Assembly: GCA_012517865.1 (NCBI GenBank)
Contig: JAAYUC010000016.1
Coordinates: 28,196-92,195 of the forward strand
Direction of reading: 5' to 3'
Length of the DNA stretch: 64,000 nt
Source: Chloroflexota bacterium
Lineage (GTDB): Bacteria > Chloroflexota > Anaerolineae > Anaerolineales > Anaerolineaceae
In this document: positions 1-7,662 of the stretch, piece by piece
How the letters are laid out: each line of letters opens with the position of its first letter
How positions within the stretch are numbered: the stretch's first letter is position 1
The notes under the pieces: generated by a model
Seen by the model: the letters and a program-made list of their open reading frames with translations, nothing else
The model's database searches: none
What the model was told of the DNA's origin: nothing
Position numbers and translations under genes: made by a program

Positions 1-207
1 AATCATCAGATGCACGTCCAGGGGCAGAGATGTGACCTTTTTACACGCCCTGACAATGACCGGGCCGAAGCTGATATTCGGGACGAAGCGTCCATCCATG
101 ACATCAATATGAATTTTGTCCGCGCCGGCGCTTTCGCACTCGCGTAAATCATGGATGAGGTTTCCCAGGTTGGCGGAGAGAATGGAGGGGGAAATTGTGG
201 CGCGCAT
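1..207 (-). CDS. rpe: Ribulose-phosphate 3-epimerase, N-terminal part (cut by window edge)
   Basis: The gene reads leftward off the window edge, so only about 69 N-terminal residues are visible. They contain the Rpe opening [10 protein letters not shown], then [16 protein letters not shown], which carries the strand-2 metal-binding His and Asp, and a later LPLDVHLMI. The enzyme interconverts ribulose-5-phosphate and xylulose-5-phosphate in the pentose phosphate pathway, in the cytoplasm. The ATG lies 6 bases after the stop of the upstream protein kinase gene on the same strand, so the two are probably co-transcribed. The identity is clear from the motifs even though the C-terminal two thirds is missing. 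Confidence 0.93.
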   Translation of the reverse strand, partial: MRATISPSILSANLGNLIHDLRECESAGADKIHIDVMDGRFVPNISFGPVIVRACKKVTSLPLDVHLMI

Positions 208-213
208 AAAGCC

Positions 214-1290
214 TCACGGTCTCAAGGTAAGATACACATACAGCCAGAAAGGAATCAGGCCGAACATGGCGGCGGCAGCAAGCAGCCAGAGCATCAGCGT
301 TCCCCAATCCGGGCTTTTTTTCTCCGGCGCGCGCTCGTCAGCGCCATCATCCGCCGAAAGCGGGAGTTCGTTAATCGGGGTGGGAACAGGCTCCGGAACA
401 GGCAGGGTTGTGACCGGCTTGGGAGCGGGCTGCGGAGCCGCCGGTCGCGCTTGCGCCGGCCCGCTTTTGTAAGATTGCAGACCCGCCAAAAGCCTTCCCA
501 ACTGGTCCGCGGTGCGATAGCGCGCGGAGGGCTCCTTGGAAAGCACTTTCAGGATGATAGCTTCCAGGGGTTCAGGGATATCTGGATTAAGCACGCGCGG
601 CGGCACCGGACGTCCTTCGCGGTGCAAACGCGCCAGTTCTGCCGCGTCGGGGGAGTTGAAAGGCAGCTGTCCGGTCAGCATTTCGTACAGGATAACGCCC
701 AGCGAATACACATCTGAAGCGGGAGAAGGCGGCAAACCAGAGGCCTGCTCCGGTGAAAAATAAAGGGGAGAGCCCCACACCACGTCGCTGCGTTCCTCCG
801 GAGAAATGGTAGCCAGCGCCCTGGCAATGCCAAAATCAGTCACCTTCAGGCGCCCATCCGGACTGACCAGCATATTGTGGGGTTTGATATCGCAGTGAAC
901 CAGCCCCGCCCGGTGCGCGTACCCCACACCCTGACAGGCTTGCGACATCAAATCCAGCGCTTCCTGGATTTCAAAACGGCCCTTTTCGCGGATGCGGGTT
1001 TTAAGGTCTGTGCCGGGAACAAATTCCATCACAATGAAAAGATGCCGCTGGTCCAGACCAAAATCGTGCACGGTGACAATGTTCGGATGGGAAAGGTTAG
1101 CCGCGGCTTTGGCTTCCTGTCGAAAACGTTCCCGAAAGGCGGCATCTACCGAAAAATCTTCCCGCAGCACCTTCACCGCGACAAAGCGTTCCAGCATCAG
1201 GTCCTTGGCCTTGTAAACAAGCGCCATCCCCCCTGTCCCAAGGGATTCAATTAATTGGTATCGGTCGTTCAGAATTCCGGGAGGTGTCAT
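214..1290 (-). CDS. Membrane-anchored Ser/Thr protein kinase (PknB/Hanks type, non-RD)
   Basis: 358 residues. The N-terminal kinase domain (about residues 10-270) has the glycine loop GTGGMA (18-23), the ATP-binding Lys40 in VAVK, catalytic Asp134 in HCDIKPHN, DFG at 152-154 and SPEQ in place of APE. The HRD motif reads HCD, so this is a non-RD kinase, a type usually not activated by phosphorylation of its activation loop. A Pro/Ala-rich linker (about 275-330) leads to one C-terminal membrane segment near residues 332-356. Nothing follows it, so there is no extracellular PASTA sensor. It is divergent from the mraZ-led cell-wall cluster, so a role in controlling cell-wall synthesis is possible but only inferred. 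A TATAAT box sits 8 bases upstream of the ATG. Confidence 0.9.
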   Translation of the reverse strand: MTPPGILNDRYQLIESLGTGGMALVYKAKDLMLERFVAVKVLREDFSVDAAFRERFRQEAKAAANLSHPNIVTVHDFGLDQRHLFIVMEFVPGTDLKTRIREKGRFEIQEALDLMSQACQGVGYAHRAGLVHCDIKPHNMLVSPDGRLKVTDFGIARALATISPEERSDVVWGSPLYFSPEQASGLPPSPASDVYSLGVILYEMLTGQLPFNSPDAAELARLHREGRPVPPRVLNPDIPEPLEAIILKVLSKEPSARYRTADQLGRLLAGLQSYKSGPAQARPAAPQPAPKPVTTLPVPEPVPTPINELPLSADDGADERAPEKKSPDWGTLMLWLLAAAAMFGLIPFWLYVYLTLRP

Positions 1291-1462
1291 TTGACCTCAT
1301 TATAAAACAAAAACTTACCCAAAAAAGCTGCCGTTGTTACCTGCTCGTGATAAGAAAAAATGCCGCGGTACACATATTTTGCTAGGAAGTGGGAACCGGG
1401 CAGCGAATTTGATTAATTGTTCCAAAAAACCTTAAATAAATGCAATTTGTGTGCCAAAACCC

Positions 1463-1491
1463 TTGCATTTTTCACAAAAAGAATCTATAAT
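1463..1491 (+). promoter_or_regulatory. Promoter of the mraZ/dcw cluster
   Basis: TTGCAT (1463-1468) and a perfect TATAAT (1486-1491) are separated by 17 bases, a textbook sigma-70 type arrangement. Transcription would start near 1498, at the edge of the MraZ-type repeats and about 80 bases before the mraZ ATG. Seen directly in the sequence; promoter activity is inferred. Confidence 0.75.
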
Positions 1492-1498
1492 GTGGGAA

Positions 1499-1528
1499 AT
1501 AATGTCATAAAGTGTCAGAAAGTGTCGT
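1499..1528 (+). promoter_or_regulatory. MraZ-type operator repeats
   Basis: Three tandem 10-base units lie just after the predicted start of transcription: ATAATGTCAT, AAAGTGTCAG and AAAGTGTCGT. The last two hold AAAGTGT separated by 3 bases, which matches the AAAGTG(T/G)-N3 repeat described for MraZ binding in Mollicutes. The likely role is autorepression of mraZ and the downstream dcw genes. Confidence 0.65.
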
Positions 1529-1580
1529 TGAGAGCGCTGGAACTTACCAGCGTTTCGCAATTAAAAGGGAATTAGAACTT

Positions 1581-2024
1581 ATGTTCTTAGGGCAATTTGA
1601 CCACAACATCGACGCGAAAGGGAGACTCACCATCCCCTCCAACTTCCGGGAAGAAGCTCCTGAAGGGCTGTTCGTGACCAAGGGCTTCGACAACAACCTG
1701 ATAGCCTATCCGCGGGATGTTTACGAGCGCATGGCGGAAAAAATCAACGAGCTTTCCATCACCGATCCTGAATCCCGCGCGCTGCGCAGAATGTTCTTTT
1801 CCAACACGGTCGCGCTGAGCTATGACACTGCCGGACGTATTTTACTACCAGCTTTCCTGCGGGAATCCGCGCAAATCGCCACGACATGCAAACTGGTGGG
1901 CAACGGCGACAATATTGAAATCTGGTCAATGGAACTCTGGCAGATAGAAAATCAGAAAAACGGCGGCTCCGAGAAAAACAGCAGTCGTTGGGCGGCCTAT
2001 AACATTTCAACTAGAGGTCATTAA
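1581..2024 (+). CDS. mraZ: Transcriptional regulator MraZ
   Basis: 147 residues from the ATG that gives the family-typical opening MFLGQFDHNIDAKGRLTIP, preceded by AAAAGGGA about 10 bases upstream. A longer reading frame from GTG at 1512 exists, but it would begin inside the operator repeats and is not used. The protein has two SpoVT/AbrB-like halves (about 5-50 and 75-120), the second with DTAGRILLPAFLR. MraZ proteins form ring-shaped oligomers that bind tandem repeats in their own promoter and control the dcw operon. The stop overlaps the start of rsmH by one base (TAATG). Confidence 0.95.
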   Translation: MFLGQFDHNIDAKGRLTIPSNFREEAPEGLFVTKGFDNNLIAYPRDVYERMAEKINELSITDPESRALRRMFFSNTVALSYDTAGRILLPAFLRESAQIATTCKLVGNGDNIEIWSMELWQIENQKNGGSEKNSSRWAAYNISTRGH

Positions 2025-2974
2025 TGACCGCGGGATTGGGGGATGAACCCCATCACCGACCAGTACTTTACAAACAAATTTTTGATTACCTCGCGCCGTT
2101 CAGCCCGGGCAAATACCTGGACTGCACTGCCGGCGCGGGCGGCCACTCCAGCGGCATTCTGGAAGCCAGCGCTCCTGACGGCCTTCTGCTTGCTCTCGAC
2201 CTGGACCCCCGCGCTGTAGCGCTGACAAGCGCCCGCCTGGCACCATACGGCCAGCGCGCGATAGTCCGGCAGGGTTCTTACCTGCGCAGCAGCGAGTTTC
2301 TGCGCGAACTCGGCTGGGAAAAGGTGGATGGCATCCTTCTGGATTTGGGAGTGTCCTCCATGCAGCTGGATGAAGCGGAACGCGGCTTTTCCTTTCGGCA
2401 GGATGGACCGCTGGATATGCGCTTTGACCCGGCCAGCAAACCAAGCGCTGCTGACCTGGTCAACAACCTGAATGAAAGGGAACTGGCGGATATCCTTTGG
2501 AGGTACGGCGAGGAACGTTTTTCCAGGCGCATCGCGCGGGCAATTGTTCGGGCCAGACCGATTTACACGACGACAGAACTGGCAGGCATCGTCCGGTCGG
2601 TACTGGGCAGAACGCAGGAAAAACAGGACCCTGCCACCAGAACATTTCAGGCCCTGCGGATTGCCGTCAACAATGAACTGGCAGTTATTGCGGAAGCCGT
2701 ACCAAAGCTTATCGCACTTTTACAGCCAAACGCGCGGATAGCAGTCATATCATTCCACTCATTGGAAGACCGCATCATCAAACATGCCTTCCAGCGGGAA
2801 AGCCGGAACTGCATCTGCCCGCCGGAACAGCCGGTTTGCACCTGCGGGCACCGCGCGAGTATCAAGATTGTCACCCCTCATCCGGTGGAAGCCGGAGAAA
2901 CGGAAAAGAAGGAGAACCCCCGCGCGCGCAGCGCGAAACTGAGAGTGGCTGAAAAATTACAAGAAATGGCATAG
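2024..2974 (+). CDS. rsmH: 16S rRNA (cytosine(1402)-N(4))-methyltransferase RsmH
   Basis: 316 residues, the normal family length. It has HRPVLYKQI at the start, the SAM-binding DCTAGAGGHSSGILE (about 34-48), LLDLGVSSMQLDEAERGFSF (about 105-124) and the C-terminal SFHSLEDRIIKHAF, all diagnostic of MraW/RsmH. It uses SAM to N4-methylate C1402 in the decoding centre of 16S rRNA. The start overlaps the mraZ stop. Its place second in the dcw cluster is the standard one. Confidence 0.97.
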   Translation: MTAGLGDEPHHRPVLYKQIFDYLAPFSPGKYLDCTAGAGGHSSGILEASAPDGLLLALDLDPRAVALTSARLAPYGQRAIVRQGSYLRSSEFLRELGWEKVDGILLDLGVSSMQLDEAERGFSFRQDGPLDMRFDPASKPSAADLVNNLNERELADILWRYGEERFSRRIARAIVRARPIYTTTELAGIVRSVLGRTQEKQDPATRTFQALRIAVNNELAVIAEAVPKLIALLQPNARIAVISFHSLEDRIIKHAFQRESRNCICPPEQPVCTCGHRASIKIVTPHPVEAGETEKKENPRARSAKLRVAEKLQEMA

Positions 2975-2993
2975 AATCTGCAGCCTTACGACT

Positions 2994-3476
2994 ATGAAAA
3001 CTAAGAACATCATTCACGCATACAAACAAGCCCCCTGGCGCCAACAACTCCAGTGGATTGGCATTTTTCTGCTGATTCTTGTGACAATCGCGGCAATCGC
3101 GGGCGTATACCTTTCTCTCAGCGCTAAAGCTGCCGTGACCGGCCGGCGAATTCAGAAGTTGGAATTCCAAATCAGCGCCCTGGAGTTGGAAATTAATGAC
3201 CTGGCTTCTCAGCTGGCCTACGCGTCTTCCGCCCGGGTCATGAGCGAGCGCGCCAAAGCCCTGAACATGAAACAGCGCGACCCAGCGGAAGCGTTGTACC
3301 TTGAAGTTCCAGGCTACAGCCCCGAAGGTTTTGCCCTGGCGCCCGCGCCGAGTGTTGATAAAATCCCCAGCCCGTCCATTCTTCCGGAATTCACTTCCTC
3401 CCTGTGGGATTGGCTGGGCGACCGATTGGCTCAACTGCCGGAATCGGCGGAAAGCACTCCGGAGGCGCAGCCATGA
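2994..3476 (+). CDS. ftsL: FtsL-like septum formation protein
   Basis: 160 residues with a basic cytoplasmic N-terminus of about 20, one membrane segment (about 21-43) and a heptad-like coiled coil (about 50-90, RRIQKLEFQISALELEINDL), followed by a Pro/Ser-rich tail of about 60. This bitopic build and the position between rsmH and ftsI are those of FtsL, which joins FtsQ and DivIC/FtsB to recruit and activate FtsW-FtsI at the septum. FtsL sequences are poorly conserved, so the call rests on topology and gene order. The stop overlaps the ftsI ATG (ATGA). Confidence 0.78.
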   Translation: MKTKNIIHAYKQAPWRQQLQWIGIFLLILVTIAAIAGVYLSLSAKAAVTGRRIQKLEFQISALELEINDLASQLAYASSARVMSERAKALNMKQRDPAEALYLEVPGYSPEGFALAPAPSVDKIPSPSILPEFTSSLWDWLGDRLAQLPESAESTPEAQP

Positions 3477-5251
3477 AAAACGCATCCTGGACTCGCTACA
3501 TTTTGATTCTGCTGGTTTTTGTCTTGTTATCCGGCAGCGTCGGCGTGAGGATGATTAGCATCCAGAACATCCCTGCCGCCCAGGTCATTCTGGAGAAAAG
3601 CAAAAACCTTGTGGGAGTAACACAAACTATTTACCCCGAGCGCGGCAGCATTTACGATTCGCAGGGAAGACTGCTGGCAGGGAATGAAACCGTCTATGAA
3701 GTCGGGCTGGACTTGCGCAGCATTGCCCAACCGGAAACAATCGCCGCGGTCGCCAGCAGCGTGCTTGGCCTGGATTACAGCGAAACGCTTGTTTATGCCA
3801 AGACGGAACCCATTGAAAATCAAAAGCTCTATATCGTGCTGGATTCTTTCGTTGAAAAGGAAAAAATCGAGCAGCTGGAACTGATTGAAGAAGATTACAA
3901 AACGAGGCCGATAGGTAAAAACGAAACACGCCCAAGTCTCGAAGGCCTGATTTGGACTCCTTACAACAAACGCAGTTACCCCGAAGGAGACGTGGCAGCC
4001 AATCTGCTTGGATTTTATTCTTTCCTCGACCGCGTGGACGGCCGCGGTTATTACGGCGTGGAAGAGGCCTACAACGACCTGCTGGCAGGTACACCCAAGC
4101 AGGTGTACACGCCTTTTGACCCGCAGAAAATCAGCTCCGTCGAAGATATTCCGCCCGGCGCCAGCCTCGTCCTGACGATTGACCGGGAAATCCAGGCTAT
4201 GGTGGAAGAGCAGCTTGCCGAAGCCATCGAATGGTCCGGAGCGGAATCCGGCACCATCGTGGTCTACAACCCCGAAGACGGCAGCATCATCGCGATGGCG
4301 ACCACGCCCAGAATGGACCCCAATTATTACTGGACTCAGGGTTCGGTTTTCCCGGGCAGCACGCCGTTCAACCGCCCCATCAGTGAGACTTACGAGCCCG
4401 GTTCGGTCTTCAAAGTCATCACGATGGCATCCGCGCTGGACGCCGGCGCGGTGAAACCGGACACAATCTTTAACGACACCGGGTCAATCATGGTTGGCGG
4501 CAGCACGATTACCAACTGGAACTACGGCGCTTGGGGCGAGCAGGATATGACCGGCTGTATGCAGCACTCCCTGAATGTGTGTTTGTCGTGGATTGCCACG
4601 CAGCTCGGCGCGGATAAGTTTTATACCTACCTGAAGAATTTTGGTTTCGACCGCAATACCGGCATCGACCTGGGCGGTGAATCGCACTGGCCGCTGAAAC
4701 TGCCCGGCGACAACCAATGGTATGAAGTGGACCTGGCGACCAACTCGTTTGGCCAGGGCATCTCGGTGACGCCAATTCAGATGGCCATGGCCATCGGCGC
4801 GGTAGCCAATGAGGGCCGTATGATGGCGCCGCATGTCGTGAAGGCCATCATCATCGACGGTCAGCAGTACGAAATCAATCCGGTCATTGTTGGCAATCCC
4901 ATCAAAGCCGAAACCGCGGAAACGCTGACGCGCATGCTGGTTACCTCTCTTGAGGAGGAGTCCTCCGTGGCGTTGGTAGAAGGATACTCTGTTGCCGGGA
5001 AGACCGGCACAGCTGAAATCCCGACCCCCTTCGGATATACCAGCTCGGTCACCAACACCTCCTTCGTCGGCTGGGGGCCGGCTGAAGATCCGAAGTTCCT
5101 GGTCTATGTCTGGCTGGAAAAACCGACCATCAGCATCTGGGGTTCCGAAGTTGCGGCTCCGGTCTTCTCAAAAGTCGTGCAAAAGCTGGTGGTACTGATG
5201 GATATTCCGCCGGATCAAATTCGCCTGCAGGCATCCGCGGAGGACCACTAA
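3473..5251 (+). CDS. ftsI: Septal peptidoglycan transpeptidase FtsI (class B PBP)
   Basis: 592 residues from the ATG at 3473, which follows GGAGG and overlaps the ftsL stop. An N-terminal anchor (about 7-27) precedes a PBP dimerisation domain and a transpeptidase domain. The penicillin-binding motifs are all present: SVFK with nucleophile Ser311, SLN (366-368) and KTG (510-512). It cross-links peptidoglycan stem peptides at the division site on the outer face of the membrane, together with FtsW. No C-terminal PASTA domain follows the catalytic domain, unlike SpoVD or PBP2x. The next gene is murF; murE, which usually follows ftsI, is absent. Confidence 0.93.
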   Translation: MKNASWTRYILILLVFVLLSGSVGVRMISIQNIPAAQVILEKSKNLVGVTQTIYPERGSIYDSQGRLLAGNETVYEVGLDLRSIAQPETIAAVASSVLGLDYSETLVYAKTEPIENQKLYIVLDSFVEKEKIEQLELIEEDYKTRPIGKNETRPSLEGLIWTPYNKRSYPEGDVAANLLGFYSFLDRVDGRGYYGVEEAYNDLLAGTPKQVYTPFDPQKISSVEDIPPGASLVLTIDREIQAMVEEQLAEAIEWSGAESGTIVVYNPEDGSIIAMATTPRMDPNYYWTQGSVFPGSTPFNRPISETYEPGSVFKVITMASALDAGAVKPDTIFNDTGSIMVGGSTITNWNYGAWGEQDMTGCMQHSLNVCLSWIATQLGADKFYTYLKNFGFDRNTGIDLGGESHWPLKLPGDNQWYEVDLATNSFGQGISVTPIQMAMAIGAVANEGRMMAPHVVKAIIIDGQQYEINPVIVGNPIKAETAETLTRMLVTSLEEESSVALVEGYSVAGKTGTAEIPTPFGYTSSVTNTSFVGWGPAEDPKFLVYVWLEKPTISIWGSEVAAPVFSKVVQKLVVLMDIPPDQIRLQASAEDH

Positions 5252-5252
5252 T

Positions 5253-6665
5253 ATGCTGACCCTCCAACACGTCCTGAAAGCCCTTCTTGGGCACGGTATC
5301 GGAGAGCTTGACTTCAAGCTCCCGGAGGCATTCATAGACTCCCGTTCGGTCAGTGAGTCCGGCCTCTTCTTCGCGCTTCGCGGGGAAAGAACGGACGGCC
5401 ATTTATACGTCGATGACGCCTTTGCCGGCGGTGCCAGCCTGGCTGTCATTGACCGCCCAATTCAAAGCGCTTATCCGATTGTGGACCTGCGCGCCGCGGA
5501 ACCAAAGTTGCCGGAGCGCGCGCCGTTCAGCCTGCTGACAGATGACAGCCTGCTAGCCCTGCAAAAAATCGCTTCTTATTGGCGCAGTCAATTTGACATC
5601 AAGGTTATTGGCATCACAGGCAGTGTGGGCAAATCTTCCACCAAGGAACTGACAGCAAACGTTCTCTCCAAACGCCTGGTAACGCTCAAAAACCCGGGCA
5701 ACCTGAACAACGAAATCGGGATGCCGCTCTCGATTTTGAAACTCACCGAGGAGCACGAAGTCGCGGTATTGGAAATGGGCTTTTATGTTCCCGGAGAAAT
5801 AAAACTGCTGTGCGATATTGCCAGGCCGCAGATTGGCATTGTGACCAATATCGGTACGGTCCATGCGGAACGCGCCGGTTCGATTGATGTCATCGCGCAA
5901 GGCAAGGCTGAACTGGTGCAGGCGCTTCCTCCCGCCCCGGAGGGTGTCGCCATCCTGAATTATGATGACGAACGCGTGCTCGCTATGGCCGCCAAGACCA
6001 AAGCGCGCGTTTTTACCTACGGCCTCTGCCCGCAGGCTGACCTGTGGGCTGACCAAGTTGAGAGCATGGGTTTGGAAGGCATACGCTGCCGCATTCATTA
6101 TCAAGGAGATTCTTTTTATGTTACAGCGCCCCTGATTGGCCGGCATTCGGTCTACACCATGCTGCGTTCCGCTGCCGCGGCGCTCAGCCTTGGCTTTTCC
6201 TGGGATTGGATTTTCTACGCGCTGAAAACCAGCAATCTGCAGCTGCGCATTGCCACCACAAAAACCGCCTCCGGCGCTCTGCTGATAGACGACACGTATA
6301 ACGCCTCACCGGATTCAACCCTCGCGGCGTTGAACCTGCTCGATGACCTCTCCGGACGCAAGGTGGCTGTGCTTGGCGACATGCTGGAGCTTGGTCAGTA
6401 TGAAGATGACGGCCACCAGCGCGTTGGCATCCGCGCCGCCCAGGTCGCGGACGAGATAGTGCTTGTTGGTCAGCGCAGCCTCAAGACGCAGGCGGCCGCG
6501 ATCGAAAGCGGTTTCCCGCCAGAAAAAATCCACTGGTTCCCGGACCAAAGCGGGGCTGCCCGGTATTTGCAAGATACGTTGAAAGAACATGATATCGCCT
6601 TGATTAAGGGTTCACACGCCATGCACATGGACCTTATCGTGGCCAGTTTGGAGATTGTTTCCTGA
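5253..6665 (+). CDS. murF: UDP-MurNAc-tripeptide--D-Ala-D-Ala ligase MurF
   Basis: 470 residues with the Mur-ligase order: an N-terminal UDP-binding domain containing FIDSRSVSESGLFFALRGE, a central ATPase domain with GITGSVGKSSTKE around residue 120 and NNEIGMPLSIL, and a C-terminal domain with LIDDTYNASPDS and VLGDMLELG. It adds D-Ala-D-Ala to the UDP-MurNAc tripeptide in the cytoplasm. NNEIGMPLSIL and DDTYNASPDS mark it as MurF rather than MurE. It begins one base after the ftsI stop and its TGA overlaps the mraY ATG. Confidence 0.96.
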   Translation: MLTLQHVLKALLGHGIGELDFKLPEAFIDSRSVSESGLFFALRGERTDGHLYVDDAFAGGASLAVIDRPIQSAYPIVDLRAAEPKLPERAPFSLLTDDSLLALQKIASYWRSQFDIKVIGITGSVGKSSTKELTANVLSKRLVTLKNPGNLNNEIGMPLSILKLTEEHEVAVLEMGFYVPGEIKLLCDIARPQIGIVTNIGTVHAERAGSIDVIAQGKAELVQALPPAPEGVAILNYDDERVLAMAAKTKARVFTYGLCPQADLWADQVESMGLEGIRCRIHYQGDSFYVTAPLIGRHSVYTMLRSAAAALSLGFSWDWIFYALKTSNLQLRIATTKTASGALLIDDTYNASPDSTLAALNLLDDLSGRKVAVLGDMLELGQYEDDGHQRVGIRAAQVADEIVLVGQRSLKTQAAAIESGFPPEKIHWFPDQSGAARYLQDTLKEHDIALIKGSHAMHMDLIVASLEIVS

Positions 6666-7660
6666 TGCGCGGATCATCCCTGGCTATTGCCATCAGCGGT
6701 TTTAGTTTCTTACTCACGGTGATTTGGGGCTCTCCGTTCATTAAGCTGCTTAAGCACCTAAAGATTGGCAAGATTATCAGCATGGACGTGCCGGAATCCC
6801 ATCTGGCGAAGATGAATACCCCCACGATGGGCGGATTCATGTTCCTGATTCCGATTACCATCCTGACCGTCATCCTGAACGCTGTCTCCCTGTTCGGCTC
6901 CCGCCTTTTTGGGTCATCAATTTTTGTCCCCCTGGCGACGCTGTGGTTGTTCGCGCTGATTGGCGCTGTTGATGACTGGGAAGGTATTCGCGGACCGAGG
7001 CGCGGATTGGGCATGAGTGCGCGCACCAAGTTCACGCTGCAAGCGCTGGTCGCCATCGCGATCGCGTACAGCCTGAAGGAGCTGCTGGTAGTCCCCAACC
7101 TGTTCTGGCCGACTTCTCCCGTGCCGCTGAACCTGGGCTGGTGGTACATTCCCATCGCGGCTTTCATCATCGTCGCCATGGCGAACGCCGTAAACTTTAC
7201 GGACGGCATCGATGGGCTGGCCGGCATGATTTGCATGACCATGTTTGGCGCTTACGGAATTATTGCCATTTTCCAGGGTCAGGTTTACCTTGCGCGCTTC
7301 TGCTTCTGCATCGTCGGCGCCCTGGCAGGTTTCTTGTGGTTCAACGTCAAACCCGCGGAACTGATGATGGGAGATACCGGCTCGCAAGCTTTGGGTGCGA
7401 TGCTGGCAGTCGTCGCGCTGATGACCGGGCGCTGGGTTTTCCTTCCGCTCATTGCCATTATTCCTGTTTCGGAGCTTCTCAGCGTCATTATTCAGGTTTC
7501 TTACTTCAAGCTCACCCATGGGAAGCGTGTTTTCAAAAAATCGCCCATCCACCATCACTTTGAAATGCTGGGTTGGCAGGAAAACCAAATTGTGGCGCGG
7601 TTTTGGTTGATTGGCCTCATCGGAGCAATGATCGGATTTGCTCTGACCTTTTTAGGATGA
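6665..7660 (+). CDS. mraY: Phospho-N-acetylmuramoyl-pentapeptide-transferase MraY
   Basis: 331 residues, a polytopic membrane protein with about ten hydrophobic segments. Family landmarks are HLAKMNTPTMGGFMF near the N-terminus, AVDDWEGI, NAVNFTDGIDGLAG with the catalytic Asp cluster, GDTGSQALGA and the C-terminal SPIHHHFEMLGW histidine motif. It transfers phospho-MurNAc-pentapeptide onto undecaprenyl phosphate to give lipid I at the inner face of the membrane. It overlaps murF at TGATG and touches murD at its 3' end. Confidence 0.97.
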   Translation: MRGSSLAIAISGFSFLLTVIWGSPFIKLLKHLKIGKIISMDVPESHLAKMNTPTMGGFMFLIPITILTVILNAVSLFGSRLFGSSIFVPLATLWLFALIGAVDDWEGIRGPRRGLGMSARTKFTLQALVAIAIAYSLKELLVVPNLFWPTSPVPLNLGWWYIPIAAFIIVAMANAVNFTDGIDGLAGMICMTMFGAYGIIAIFQGQVYLARFCFCIVGALAGFLWFNVKPAELMMGDTGSQALGAMLAVVALMTGRWVFLPLIAIIPVSELLSVIIQVSYFKLTHGKRVFKKSPIHHHFEMLGWQENQIVARFWLIGLIGAMIGFALTFLG

Positions 7661-7662
7661 TT

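Noticed and set aside
1512..1580. A longer N-terminus for MraZ from GTG at 1512
   Set aside because: It would begin inside the operator repeats, only about 14 bases after the predicted transcription start and without a ribosome site. The MFLG start at 1581 fits the family.
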